Assembly: GCA_002694885.1 (NCBI GenBank) | Contig: NZNM01000146.1 | Span: 1 to 35,367 of the forward strand | Length of the DNA stretch: 35,367 nt | DNA from: Opitutaceae bacterium | Lineage (GTDB): Bacteria; Verrucomicrobiota; Verrucomicrobiia; Opitutales; Opitutaceae | Direction: 5' to 3' | Part shown: positions 1-8,760 of the stretch, one piece after another | How positions within the stretch are numbered: the first letter of the stretch is position 1 | Layout: every line of letters begins with the position of its first letter | Notes under the pieces: generated by a model | The model's input: the letters and a program-made list of their open reading frames with translations, nothing else | Databases searched by the model: none | What the model was told of the DNA's origin: nothing | Position numbers and translations under genes: made by a program

Positions 1-84
1 CAATTCGACGACGAACTCCGCCAGCCGCCATATCATCCCGGGACCAAAAGCGATCCTCGGGCTTGGTCTGGTAACGAATTCCAC
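1..84 (-). CDS. Iron-containing alcohol dehydrogenase, N-terminal fragment (partial)
   Basis: An open frame on the minus strand starts with GTG at 84-82, just past the stop of the aldehyde dehydrogenase gene, and runs off the window at position 1. Its 28 residues include RIAFGPGMIWRLAEF. This fits the N-terminal pattern of group III iron-containing alcohol dehydrogenases, in which an FGxG strand and turn is followed by a Leu-rich helix leading into the NAD-binding domain. If correct, the enzyme would reduce an aldehyde to an alcohol with NAD(P)H, a natural third step after the ligase and dehydrogenase encoded upstream in the same operon. The call rests on 28 residues and on context. The metal ligands lie outside the window. 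No clear Shine-Dalgarno is seen, and translational coupling is likely given the 2-base gap to the preceding stop. Confidence 0.5.
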   Translation of the reverse strand, partial: MEFVTRPSPRIAFGPGMIWRLAEFVVEL

Positions 85-86
85 GT

Positions 87-1538
87 TCAGGCTATCTTTA
101 ACGTCTTGGCTTGGATAGCCCGTCGTCGGTACAGGAATTCGAAAAGATTTCCCTCGTGAGGTTGTTCCCACTGTACCCAGTTCGTCGGCACGGAGCCGAG
201 GTTAAGTCGATCGATATCCGGACAAGCCATCAAGTCTTCCATCCATCCTTCGTCTTCGGTTACAGCGGAAACCACCAGAGTGGTGCCTATGACGTCCAGC
301 ATTTCTGATTGGGGCATCTCCACCACACTTACGAAAGGAAACATGTATTCGGTATTCGCCAAAGGATGGGAGGGGTCACTGCAGGCTATCAAGGTCGGGC
401 ACAGGAAGGTCTGTCCAAATTTCTCAATAAGTCGTGGACCATTGCGATATTTAGCGGTCAAGTCTACCGCTCCCGGCGTTTTGAGGGCATCGTCGATCGC
501 CTCATCCATCATCTTAGCGAATTCCGCGTTGGCAAATCCGCAGAGCAGAGCGTTTTCATCCTCTCGCGAGCAAGGCTCGATAGTCGCCAGCTTCCGAGCC
601 AAGGCATCTGATATTTCATCGATGTGCGATGGTACTAGAACTGAAGACGCATTGATACAGCTTCGACCGCCATTGGCGGATACAGACTCGAACATAACAT
701 CGAGATGCTTCTCCCATTCCTCAGCCATGTCCTGGCCAATGAGCACTTTGCTTCGGCCCGATCCGTGAACTTGGATATTGCTGTACTTGGCGTACTTTTT
801 AACGGTGGCGTCGCTGCCAAATACGATACCTCGACCACAAGAAAGCAGGATCGCGTCCCCTCCATCATGGGTAGTCGGATAGAAACCGAATGCCTCTTTG
901 GGGAATCCCGCTTGAATCATGGCCTGAATAATCCGGTACGGCGTCAATGGATCTTCCCGTCCTGGTTTTAAGAATACAGGCGTTTTCATCACCAAGGCTG
1001 GGAGCCACAAAGAATTGACGCCAGGCGAATTGCTAGGAAGCGTCACTCCCAAACTATCGGCTGTCGGGTAGAAATTCATGTCAATGTCGCCTAGACGGGC
1101 GCAACCCTTGTCAAAAAGCTCGGCCGGAAGACCGCGTGTCAATCCAGCCAATACAGCTCGAATGTTTTTCAACGCCGCCGCCACTTTGAACATATTGGAT
1201 CGGCAAAGCGAATGCGGTAGACCGGTCAGACCAGAGAGAGCGGTCACGTAGTCCGCCACCGTTTGCGTTTCCCCATCCATTCCGAATGGCAATTCCCCCT
1301 CCAAGTAAATTTCCGATGCCTTTTCCGCGTAATCCAGCAATGTCTCGGCAGGAATCTTTCTTAGCGACTCTCTCGCTCGCTCGATCGCCACCTTATCCCT
1401 GCGGATAATGCCGGCATTGACAACGCTCACCTCCAAACGGTTGCCTGATTTGAGCACCGTTCCGAGATCGTTCGTATCCAAACTTTTATAAGCCTCGCCA
1501 AAACGAAGTGCTGGAATGTGCGTAACATTGTCCTTCAT
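87..1538 (-). CDS. Aldehyde dehydrogenase-family acyl reductase, EhpG/LuxC-like
   Basis: 483 residues, ALDH superfamily. Visible landmarks are a LuxC-like LPSNSPG near 167-173, a cofactor-site Lys in FLKPGRED (Lys191), and the catalytic-cysteine segment GGRSCINAS with Cys294. The family normally oxidises aldehydes or, in the LuxC/EhpG branch, reduces an activated acyl group to an aldehyde. It lies 41 bases after an EhpF-like adenylating ligase and just before a probable Fe-alcohol dehydrogenase. The likely role is therefore the reductive half of a split carboxylic acid reductase, acting in the cytoplasm since no signal peptide is seen. The EhpF/EhpG pair is known from griseoluteic acid-type phenazine biosynthesis in Pantoea, but no phenazine core genes are present here, so the substrate is unknown. 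The start is ATG at 1538, with AGGGAG about 13 bases upstream. Conventional ALDH activity in the oxidative direction cannot be excluded. Confidence 0.75.
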   Translation of the reverse strand: MKDNVTHIPALRFGEAYKSLDTNDLGTVLKSGNRLEVSVVNAGIIRRDKVAIERARESLRKIPAETLLDYAEKASEIYLEGELPFGMDGETQTVADYVTALSGLTGLPHSLCRSNMFKVAAALKNIRAVLAGLTRGLPAELFDKGCARLGDIDMNFYPTADSLGVTLPSNSPGVNSLWLPALVMKTPVFLKPGREDPLTPYRIIQAMIQAGFPKEAFGFYPTTHDGGDAILLSCGRGIVFGSDATVKKYAKYSNIQVHGSGRSKVLIGQDMAEEWEKHLDVMFESVSANGGRSCINASSVLVPSHIDEISDALARKLATIEPCSREDENALLCGFANAEFAKMMDEAIDDALKTPGAVDLTAKYRNGPRLIEKFGQTFLCPTLIACSDPSHPLANTEYMFPFVSVVEMPQSEMLDVIGTTLVVSAVTEDEGWMEDLMACPDIDRLNLGSVPTNWVQWEQPHEGNLFEFLYRRRAIQAKTLKIA

Positions 1539-1579
1539 AACTTGTACTTTTCTCCCTAATTTTCCCTAATTCAAAATGG

Positions 1580-2665
1580 TTAATATACGCCTTCGATGAC
1601 TTTCTTCTTGGTCGATTCGAACGGTCGGACATCGCCTACTCCATCCCATGGAAAGCGCTCGCAAGGCCTTCTTCGAATGGCCTCGTCACGCTCGAGAAAG
1701 CGCGGCATGAAAAACTCTTTGGTCATAGTCGTCAGTTCGACCCGGCCATACTCGTCGTAGTCCATGCCCTTGGTCGAGTCCTTCGGATCCACGATTCTCA
1801 GAACCGCTCTCGGCTGCGGAGCATAGTAGGTGAGGCTATAGTTGTCTTCCGATGTCAGAGGACGACTGATAGCCAGTCCCATCAAGGTATTGCCGTATGT
1901 GGGAGCGAAATTCACTTGGCCTTCCAATGTTTCTTCAATGAGGAAGCGTACGTATTGCGGGGTCATCGTCGTTCCTCCCACGAAAACGCCTTTGATTCCC
2001 GCCTGAGGGATGGAAATGCGTTCGGCGATGGCCTCCAAGATCGTCGGCGTGGTGAACATGCAACCGATATCTCTTCCTTTGAGGATGGTGATAGCCTGCT
2101 CGACCACGTGCTCCTTGTACTTTCGAGCCATATCGAACTCTCCATCCCTGATCAAACGCTTAACCCAACGCGGATCTAGATCGATAAAATAGCAAGCGCC
2201 GCCTCGGACATTGGCCAAGTGCTCGATAGCCAAGCGCAGCCGTCGCGGACCCGTTGGGCCTACCATCAGCCAGTTCGCTCCTTTCGGGAAAAAGTCGTCA
2301 GAGTAGAAATCGCTGAATTCGGAATAATCGACTTTATAGTCCTCCCAGCCTATACGCTGCTTGGGCATTCCCGTTGTTCCTCCGGTTTCGAATACGTTGT
2401 AAGGCCGGTCGCCAAATGCTGCAGGAATAAATCGAGCGGGATCCGTATCTCGCAGAACTTCGTCATCGAAGTTTTCGAAGCGCATCACATCCTCAAAGCT
2501 GGTGACATCCGTCAACGGGTTCCAATCGGCTTCCTTGGCCCAGTCCAGCCAATAGGGGCATCCGGTTTCAGGCGAGAAATGCCATTGCACCATTTCGCGA
2601 GTGTACTGGTCGAGAGCGGCTTTCGCCGCTGCAACTGCGTCAGTTTGGTCGGTTATCTGAGTCAT
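1580..2665 (-). CDS. Acyl-adenylating ligase, EhpF/phenylacetate-CoA ligase-like
   Basis: 361 residues of the ANL adenylating superfamily. The phosphate-binding loop is ETGGTTGMPK at about 93-102, followed by an APTYGNT segment near 254-260 (A5-like) and a C-terminal EYGRVELTTMTKEFFMPRF segment near 305-323 with a Gly-Asp at 344-345. The protein is shorter than full-length CoA ligases and looks like EphF/LuxE-type activating enzymes that pass an acyl group to a partner reductase. The proposed reaction is ATP-dependent activation of a carboxylic acid, with the product used by the adjacent aldehyde dehydrogenase. Automated pipelines often name this family phenazine antibiotic biosynthesis protein, but the name should not be taken literally here. 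The start is ATG at 2665 with no convincing Shine-Dalgarno. The gap to the upstream symporter gene is 101 bases. Confidence 0.72.
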   Translation of the reverse strand: MTQITDQTDAVAAAKAALDQYTREMVQWHFSPETGCPYWLDWAKEADWNPLTDVTSFEDVMRFENFDDEVLRDTDPARFIPAAFGDRPYNVFETGGTTGMPKQRIGWEDYKVDYSEFSDFYSDDFFPKGANWLMVGPTGPRRLRLAIEHLANVRGGACYFIDLDPRWVKRLIRDGEFDMARKYKEHVVEQAITILKGRDIGCMFTTPTILEAIAERISIPQAGIKGVFVGGTTMTPQYVRFLIEETLEGQVNFAPTYGNTLMGLAISRPLTSEDNYSLTYYAPQPRAVLRIVDPKDSTKGMDYDEYGRVELTTMTKEFFMPRFLERDEAIRRRPCERFPWDGVGDVRPFESTKKKVIEGVY

Positions 2666-2766
2666 GGAAATAAAAGATAGCTAGTTGTGCGATTGTCATG
2701 CGGCCCGATCAACATCGAGCCCACCATTGTAATGAAAAGTTCTTGTTCGAAACTGGCTCAGTCGAG

Positions 2767-4287
2767 CTACGCTTTCGCCTTCTTTCTAAAGAATTTATCC
2801 AATGTTTCTTGCGACGGGGGCTGGGAAACGAGCGAACCCGCAACCATGCAAATTGCACAAGTGGCGAATACGACGGCAACTGGCATCACCCCGCCTACCA
2901 TGAAGGAGCTGTTCTTGCCGTAGCCAGAAGCCTGAAAGAGAAAGAACCAAGATGCGGCTCCCCCGATCACTGCGGCGTAGGCGCCCAGCTTAGTGGCCTT
3001 CTTCCAGTAGATCGCGGCAAACACAAGGGGGAATAACCCTGCGAATCCGCTAAAACACCAGATACCAAGAGAGAATACCTGACGTGGCTCGACCAAGGTA
3101 AGGAGGTAAGTTACGAGTACGATCGTGCAGATGAATCCTCGAGCAAGAAGAACGAGTTGCGATTCCGAAAACCGTTCCTTGCCGAAAGAATGGACGACGA
3201 TGTCTTTGGTAAACATCGTGCCGACGGCGACAAACTGGGAATCCAATGATGACATGATCGCCGCCATAATACCGGCAGTCACCAAGCCGCCAATTACTGG
3301 CGTCGCTAACTTGCCCACCATCATACCCAGCACGGCATTCGGACTCGTGCCTTCTGGAATCACCGGTGTCACGCCGTCGGGCATCACCGCCCCAGTCGCC
3401 CAAAAGCCTATTAGAATACAGGGAATCCAGGTTAGCATAATCGCCAGCGGATGACCGACTAATGTTAATTTAAACGAATTAGCCGATTTAGCTGTCAGGC
3501 AGTTTTGAAACAAGTGAGGGAACATGCCGACCGAGAGCGGGATCAGGCAGTAAGAAAGGAACTGCATCTCAGTGATATTTCCGGAGCGGACCGCTTTGGA
3601 TGGATCCGCCATGGAAGAGGCCGCTTGCAAGCCGCCAAGCTTCGTCGAAATCGTGACGAAGGCAATGAAGCCCATGATTATGAAAACGAATGTTTGGAAG
3701 GTGTTTGCCCAAGCGGCGCTGCGAACGCCGCCCGCGAAGATGTAGTAGAGGACAACGCCAGAAATAACCAAACCTGTCAGCCAAGGCGGAATGGCGCCTC
3801 CGGTTGATGCAAATAGCTCAGGGAATGCCCCTCGGGTAACGCCTTGCATTACCGATCCAGCGCCCATCAGTCCAACGAGCAAATAAGGGATGATCAGGCC
3901 GACCAAGATCGGGAATAAAAGGTATCCCAACTTACTGCTTTCAAATCGGGCTCTGAAAAACTCGATCTGGGTATGGAAGCCATTTCGCTTGCCCAGCGCC
4001 CAGAGAGGTAGGCCCACCAAGAAGAAGCAGGCTGAGTGGATGAGGGCCGACGATGAAGCAATCTTTCCGTAAGTGGCGATCCCCACTCGGTAGGACTCGC
4101 CCGTACTTCCCACCATGGCAAAAGCGGTCATGGTGGTACCGAAAATCGACATGAAAAGGACCAAGGGGCCGATCGAGCGACTGGCCACGAAATAGTCATT
4201 CGAGTTCCCGCGAAACAACCGGCTGCTAAGATAGCCCAGGCTGAGTAGCAAACCCAAGTATATGACAACGATAACAGTCTGAGTCAT
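2767..4287 (-). CDS. Sodium:solute symporter (SSS family)
   Basis: 506 residues with about 13 predicted membrane segments, starting MTQTVIVVIYLGLLLSLGYL and followed by the family-typical NDYFVASRSIGPL segment. The stretch IMSSLDSQFVAVG, in the second half of the protein, matches the Ser/Asp-rich sodium-binding segment of the LeuT-fold SSS family. The protein should couple sodium influx to uptake of an organic solute across the inner membrane. The reading frame is open for a further 53 codons upstream, but that extension is basic and overlaps the DUF3311 gene. ATG at 4287 is chosen because AAGGAGG sits 6 bases before it and it forms an ATGA overlap with the DUF3311 stop. Its position before acid-activation and reduction genes suggests a carboxylate substrate. 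That is inference. Confidence 0.9.
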   Translation of the reverse strand: MTQTVIVVIYLGLLLSLGYLSSRLFRGNSNDYFVASRSIGPLVLFMSIFGTTMTAFAMVGSTGESYRVGIATYGKIASSSALIHSACFFLVGLPLWALGKRNGFHTQIEFFRARFESSKLGYLLFPILVGLIIPYLLVGLMGAGSVMQGVTRGAFPELFASTGGAIPPWLTGLVISGVVLYYIFAGGVRSAAWANTFQTFVFIIMGFIAFVTISTKLGGLQAASSMADPSKAVRSGNITEMQFLSYCLIPLSVGMFPHLFQNCLTAKSANSFKLTLVGHPLAIMLTWIPCILIGFWATGAVMPDGVTPVIPEGTSPNAVLGMMVGKLATPVIGGLVTAGIMAAIMSSLDSQFVAVGTMFTKDIVVHSFGKERFSESQLVLLARGFICTIVLVTYLLTLVEPRQVFSLGIWCFSGFAGLFPLVFAAIYWKKATKLGAYAAVIGGAASWFFLFQASGYGKNSSFMVGGVMPVAVVFATCAICMVAGSLVSQPPSQETLDKFFRKKAKA

Positions 4288-4505
4288 TGCTCGCCTCCTT
4301 GTCCATCGTCGTCTTCGTTTGAATACGGCCAGGACAGTCTGACTACGGCAAACCAAAACGATGCCGCTACCACAGTAAACGCCATATGGTAAACCAAGCC
4401 TATCGGAACGATGCCGAGCACGAGCGAGGCATCGTCTCTCAACCAAAAGTCCTGATGGAGAACCAACAGGACTAAGAATATTGCAATAACAACAGGCCGG
4501 CTCAT
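4284..4505 (-). CDS. DUF3311-type small membrane protein paired with the symporter
   Basis: 73 residues with two membrane segments, about residues 4-18 and 27-52, and an acidic tail rich in Asp, Gly and Gln. Small two-TM proteins of the DUF3311 family are often encoded directly before an SSS-type symporter. Their role is not established and may be as an accessory subunit or assembly factor. Both ends are coupled: the start ATG at 4505 overlaps the TGA of the propeller gene (ATGA), and its own TGA overlaps the symporter ATG (ATGA). Its last codons also contain the symporter's ribosome-binding site, so the three genes are almost certainly translated as one block. Confidence 0.75.
   Translation of the reverse strand: MSRPVVIAIFLVLLVLHQDFWLRDDASLVLGIVPIGLVYHMAFTVVAASFWFAVVRLSWPYSNEDDDGQGGEQ
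4294..4300 (-). promoter_or_regulatory. Shine-Dalgarno deciding the symporter start
   Basis: AAGGAGG on the minus strand lies 6 bases before ATG 4287, inside the 3' end of the DUF3311 gene. It supports the internal ATG over the longer open frame beginning near 4446. Confidence 0.8.
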
Positions 4506-6058
4506 TCAGAGCCTTTCTTTAACGCGTAAAGGTGAGTTTGGGTCGCTACAAAGAGCGCATCGCCAGCTACCACCGGGCTGCTGTAAATGGGAGTGTAGAA
4601 CTCGATTTCCTTGAGGAGCTTCTTTTCCTTGGAAGCCTCCAGAACGACCAGTTGACCATCCTCGTTCGGCAAATACACTTTCCCATCTGCGACAAGCGTA
4701 GATCCCCAAATGCGGCTTTCAGTTGGATGCACCCAGTGCACTTCGCCCGTACCAGCATCCAAACAATGGATATCGCCATCATACTCGGCAGCGAAAATCA
4801 TTCCGTTGTAAATGCTCGGCGTGGAAACCGTTCTACCAATGTCCTTGTAGGTCCAAACAGCTTTGCCCGAAATGTCGCCTTCAAGGGAAGCGTCCACCGC
4901 GCTGAGCATGCCCACTCCATCGCCATGCTCGGGATCTTGCCCTATAAGCACAAACGCTTTATCGTCATTCACTATAACCGTGCTAATCACTTCGCTGGGA
5001 CCCGGGTAGGTTGCGTACTTGATGGGTTTGCCATCCTTCATGCGATATTCAGGAGGGTTACTGTCATAGCGCCAGACTTCCTTGAGAATCTCATAGCCAT
5101 CGGGCCCAATTACGGGCTTAGGTTCGTAAGCGTAGCAGAATCCGTCGCCTCCGCCCCAAATGATTAAGGGCTTACCTTTGATTTCGCCGTAGGCTGGAGA
5201 GCTCCAGCTCGCGTGTAGTACACGTTCGGATACCTGCGAAGCTTCCTCCCCCAGAAGCGAACCATCCGCTTTGCTCAAAGCGACCAAAGCCGGCGAAAAT
5301 GGTGCTGGAATATTGTTATGCGACCAATCAACGCCATTCGACGTAGCCACGTAAAGGATGTCGTCGACAATCAAAGGCGAGCAACTCGAAACATTGTGAG
5401 GGAACACCCCTAATTCTTCTCGCATGTCGTAAATCCAGAGGATATCGGCATGCTGATCTGTCAGCTCCACGGGGTTGCCGTCCGCCGACATGTAATTCGC
5501 TTCATCGGTAAAGGGTCCGTCGTTACCATCCGCCATTCCATCAATGTCGAGGCAAACCGCTTCGCCCCGATTGGTGACCACGTAGACTTTTCCATCTTCG
5601 ATCACCGGAGAGGAACAAAGCCCAACGTATTCCCAATCGCTCACCTTACCGGCCCCAAGCTTGGGAATGAGTAGCTGCCATTCGAATTCGCCAGTCCTTT
5701 GATTAAATGCCATCAACACGCCTCGGTCGCCGAGCTGGTTACCGTCTCTTGGCGATTCATTGTTGGTTCCTACAAATACCTTGCCTCCGCCGACTGTTGG
5801 ATTGCCGTAGGCTTGAGAACCCAGCTTGGCGACCCAGTGAACGTTCTTGGTGGTGGAGAGGTCGATCTCGTCGGTGCCCGGCTTGAAGTCTCCTGGCTCC
5901 ACATCGACAGGCAGTCCCCTAGCGTGGCCAACCATGTTGCGATCAACCGTGCCGCCCCACATGGGCCAATCCGGCTGAGAGCTCTTGTGCTGGTGGGCCA
6001 GTATGTTCCCGCCGATAGCAACGGCGAGAATTCCTGTAGCGAATTTATAAATACTCAT
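4502..6058 (-). CDS. Exported PQQ-like beta-propeller repeat protein (first copy)
   Basis: 518 residues. The N-terminus MSIYKFATGILAVAIGG is a plausible signal peptide ending near LA at 21-22, so the mature protein should be periplasmic or extracellular. It carries repeated blade signatures of the type Val-x-Asp-Gly-Lys-Val-Tyr-Val followed by a strand-closing CLDxxTGxxxW, for example CLDAGTGEVHW and AFNQRTGEFEW. These resemble the tryptophan-docking motifs of quinoprotein propellers. I see no adjacent double cysteine and cannot confirm PQQ or calcium ligands, so catalytic activity is uncertain. The family is abundant in Planctomycetes and Verrucomicrobia and is mostly uncharacterised. The start ATG has AAGGA about 3 bases upstream. 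The gene follows the second propeller gene by 6 bases and overlaps DUF3311. The propellers may bind or process the substrate of the operon outside the cell. Confidence 0.82.
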   Translation of the reverse strand: MSIYKFATGILAVAIGGNILAHQHKSSQPDWPMWGGTVDRNMVGHARGLPVDVEPGDFKPGTDEIDLSTTKNVHWVAKLGSQAYGNPTVGGGKVFVGTNNESPRDGNQLGDRGVLMAFNQRTGEFEWQLLIPKLGAGKVSDWEYVGLCSSPVIEDGKVYVVTNRGEAVCLDIDGMADGNDGPFTDEANYMSADGNPVELTDQHADILWIYDMREELGVFPHNVSSCSPLIVDDILYVATSNGVDWSHNNIPAPFSPALVALSKADGSLLGEEASQVSERVLHASWSSPAYGEIKGKPLIIWGGGDGFCYAYEPKPVIGPDGYEILKEVWRYDSNPPEYRMKDGKPIKYATYPGPSEVISTVIVNDDKAFVLIGQDPEHGDGVGMLSAVDASLEGDISGKAVWTYKDIGRTVSTPSIYNGMIFAAEYDGDIHCLDAGTGEVHWVHPTESRIWGSTLVADGKVYLPNEDGQLVVLEASKEKKLLKEIEFYTPIYSSPVVAGDALFVATQTHLYALKKGSE

Positions 6059-6064
6059 GGTTCC

Positions 6065-8380
6065 TTAGTTGTTTGGAGTGATTTTCAGATTATCGATATA
6101 TACCCGTTTTTGGGCTTGCGGAGACAACGCGTAGATAGCGGGCGCCCCTTTCGGATGAAGCTTGTCAACGGGCACTTCTATCGTCCAAGCATCTGGCTCT
6201 GGCTGGTCTCGGATCCAAGCCTTGGCTTGCACGACGCCCGTTCCATCCCCGTTGTCCTTAATTTTTGTTTTCAAGCGATACCAGGTGTTTGGCAGTACAT
6301 TGAAACGTACGGATTCCTTAAGCCGATCGTGATTGCTAGAAACCTCGAGGATGCGCCAATTGCCCACCAAGGCGATGAGATAGCGCTGATTCACCAACCC
6401 TATTGATGACATGATCCTCCGATTCCCATCAGTAAGCACGTCCGCGCTGAAGGTGTAGTCAGATAGATCCTGATGGCCGACGAAGTTCATCGTTCGCTGC
6501 TTGATCACCGAGTCCAACACATTGGTAACCACCTTTTCGCCCTCTCTCTCGATTACGCTCCATTTTACCCGGGCACCCAGCCAAGGGGACGGCGGGAAGG
6601 TGACCGATTCGCCAAGATGATTTTTTTGGGTAAGTTCAAAGCCGCTAAAATCTTCAGTGTAGTTGGCTCCAGGAACAATGCGGCCTCTGACCGACTTCGT
6701 TACGCCACCCGCAGTCACTTTTATCATTCCCGCCGCGTAAGCAGCGTCGCCATTAGCCGTCATGGTCGAACCATTAAAAGACGCTTGCAACGAACCGGAA
6801 TCCCAGCTCGCGTTATCCAGTTTTTTAATACGCTGTCCCACAGAATTTAGTCCCCACACAGTGAACTCCGTGGAATGGCCCCTCTTCAGAGCGAATTCAG
6901 CAGGAAGGACCTGCAAGTCCGCGATAGTCTTGTCCTTGATTCGGACATTCGGCTGTTTGACGCCAACAAACTTGCCTTTCTCGCTCCCGAAACAGTGCAG
7001 AGCCTCTTTCGTCTGTATGTAAACTTTGCCATCATACGCCGATGGAGCCGCCAAGCAGACCGCTCCCATATCAGCCTCGTTGAGAATCTCGCCACGATCG
7101 TCGTGAGGCTTCACGACAAATGCCTTTCCATCGTGCATCGGAACGTAGAGCTTGCCATCGGCAAAAAGCGGCGAGGCGTGCAGCTGATCTGGAGCTAGCT
7201 TAAGCGACCAGAGAGTCCCGCCCGTTTTTGCATCAACGCATAGAAGCTCCCCGGTAGCGATGGTGCTGTAGACGCGGTCTTCGTGCAAAACGGGAGAGCT
7301 GCTAAATGACACATGCTCGTCATTACGCCAAACCTCGTCCTTCTCTCCTAATAGAATCGGCTTATCGCCAGAAGGGTATTCAGTAGGAATCCGATAGCAT
7401 ACCAATCTGCCTTTTGAAGTGGTATCGATATTTTCCTTACCGTGAATGGCGATAATCTTATCGTCTTCGTAGTAGAGAATCGACGCATTGACACCTCCTT
7501 GGGAGATCGTAGCCCGCCACACGGGCTCTCCCGTTCGGGCGTTTGAGCAAATAATGCTCCCCGAGCCGGTTCCGGCCACAAAGACGCGGCGTCCATCGAG
7601 ATCGCTGAAGACAGGCGACGAGTTGGAGCTATCGACTGGCCTGATGTCAGGCGAAGAATACCAGGCGAGCTCCCCGGTGATCTTGTCGAACCCGTAAAAT
7701 CGGTCTCCTGGAGGTCCTGTCGTTCCCCAATTAGCGGTGATTCCCCGAAAGATGACATACTCTCCATCGACCACTGGACCTCCCGTTCTCCCGTTCGGAA
7801 ACGTCAACCTCCAGTACTCTTCCAGCATCGAGTGCTCCCATAATTTGTTACCATCCCGGTCGAAAGCTATGGCTAGACCCGAAGTGGGCATAAAGTAAAC
7901 GTTTCCCGTTTCCGGATCGACGCAAGGAGAGCCTATTCCATAGCGATTGTAAATGTTGTCGCTCAAGAAGTCCCGCGATCGGTACTCCCAAATTTTCTCG
8001 CCCGTGTCCGCATCCAGACAAAGGAGCGTTTCTTCCACGAGCTTGCCGTCGTTCTCTTCGTGATAGCCAAAAATGTACGCGCGACCATCGGCAAAGACCG
8101 GGGCGCCGCCACCCTTGACCGGATAGCTCCACAAATGGCTATCTCCTTCAGGCTCAAGGGAATCCGGGAGATTCTTTTCTAGTGAAACTCCCGTTTGTAA
8201 CGGTCCGCGCCAGTTGAGCCACCCATCCACCTTCTTGGCCTGGGCTTCCGGACTCAAAATAATGAGAGTCGCAACCAGAAAGCTCAGGGCGATCCCTGCC
8301 AGTGGACGTCCCTTATTGGCGAGTTTGAGCGATTCGCCGTCAATATTTTGCTGCATAGCGTTCAAGTAACAATTCTGCAT
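6065..8380 (-). CDS. Exported PQQ-like beta-propeller with Ig-like and LamG-like C-terminal domains
   Basis: 771 residues and the first gene of the operon. A hydrophobic segment at about 28-45 ending PEAQA suggests a signal peptide. Two starts are possible, ATG 8380 and ATG 8356, and neither has a clear Shine-Dalgarno. The propeller occupies roughly residues 50-480, with docking motifs CLDADTGEKIW (121-131), AFDRDGNKLW (172-181) and FDKITGELAW (231-240). Next comes a beta-rich stretch of about 90 residues resembling a bacterial Ig-like domain. A final 200-residue domain, starting near NYTEDFSGFELT and ending YIDNLKITPNN, looks like a concanavalin/LamG-type jelly-roll found on carbohydrate-associated proteins. 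The architecture suggests an extracellular binding or processing protein. No catalytic residues could be assigned. It shares blade features with the next gene, so the pair may be old paralogues. Confidence 0.8.
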   Translation of the reverse strand: MQNCYLNAMQQNIDGESLKLANKGRPLAGIALSFLVATLIILSPEAQAKKVDGWLNWRGPLQTGVSLEKNLPDSLEPEGDSHLWSYPVKGGGAPVFADGRAYIFGYHEENDGKLVEETLLCLDADTGEKIWEYRSRDFLSDNIYNRYGIGSPCVDPETGNVYFMPTSGLAIAFDRDGNKLWEHSMLEEYWRLTFPNGRTGGPVVDGEYVIFRGITANWGTTGPPGDRFYGFDKITGELAWYSSPDIRPVDSSNSSPVFSDLDGRRVFVAGTGSGSIICSNARTGEPVWRATISQGGVNASILYYEDDKIIAIHGKENIDTTSKGRLVCYRIPTEYPSGDKPILLGEKDEVWRNDEHVSFSSSPVLHEDRVYSTIATGELLCVDAKTGGTLWSLKLAPDQLHASPLFADGKLYVPMHDGKAFVVKPHDDRGEILNEADMGAVCLAAPSAYDGKVYIQTKEALHCFGSEKGKFVGVKQPNVRIKDKTIADLQVLPAEFALKRGHSTEFTVWGLNSVGQRIKKLDNASWDSGSLQASFNGSTMTANGDAAYAAGMIKVTAGGVTKSVRGRIVPGANYTEDFSGFELTQKNHLGESVTFPPSPWLGARVKWSVIEREGEKVVTNVLDSVIKQRTMNFVGHQDLSDYTFSADVLTDGNRRIMSSIGLVNQRYLIALVGNWRILEVSSNHDRLKESVRFNVLPNTWYRLKTKIKDNGDGTGVVQAKAWIRDQPEPDAWTIEVPVDKLHPKGAPAIYALSPQAQKRVYIDNLKITPNN

Positions 8381-8760
8381 AACGATCTGTTTTCAGTCCG
8401 GGTTTCCCGTCTACGGATAGATTTTGACTATTAGGGACCAAATGATGGTTCGAATTTCAATAAGGTTAACGCGAAGAGACCAAAACATTTCCCCCTAAAG
8501 ACAAATAAGAAGTGCCTGACAACCTGGATTATCACGATAAAAGCTCTAAACTCGACCAATTATCCGCTCAGTCACGAGCCAATTATCAGTCATTCCGGGG
8601 ACTTTACCGTTCCGCTCCGATCGATTGGACAATCTTTAACCAACAAGTCTGTTCCCTATGGTAACCAGGAATTTCTCTCCTTGTACCGATTGCGAAATGG
8701 AAAACGAAAAAGACCCGTCGCGAAGACGGGTCCATGAAAAATTTCTCTAACCTGAGTTCT
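8381..8760. other. Intergenic stretch upstream of the propeller/reductase operon
   Basis: 380 bp without a supportable gene. It must hold the promoter of the minus-strand operon beginning at 8380, but I could not identify a confident -35/-10 pair. Its right end holds the terminator of the DinB-like gene at 8701-8732. The short open frame at 8604-8801 overlaps that terminator and the DinB coding region and is not considered real. Confidence 0.6.
8701..8732 (-). terminator. Rho-independent terminator of the DinB-like gene
   Basis: On the minus strand an 8-bp stem GACCCGTC / GACGGGTC (8732-8725 with 8719-8712) closes a TTCGC loop and is followed by TTTTTCGTTTT. It lies 29 bases after the DinB-like stop, separating that gene from the operon beginning at 8380. 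Confidence 0.88.

Noticed and set aside
87-2665. A phenazine biosynthesis cluster
   Set aside because: Only the EhpF/EhpG-like pair is present, with no phz core genes. The family name reflects the first characterised members.
4288-4446. 53-codon N-terminal extension of the symporter frame
   Set aside because: Basic sequence overlapping the DUF3311 gene. A strong Shine-Dalgarno and ATGA overlap support ATG 4287.
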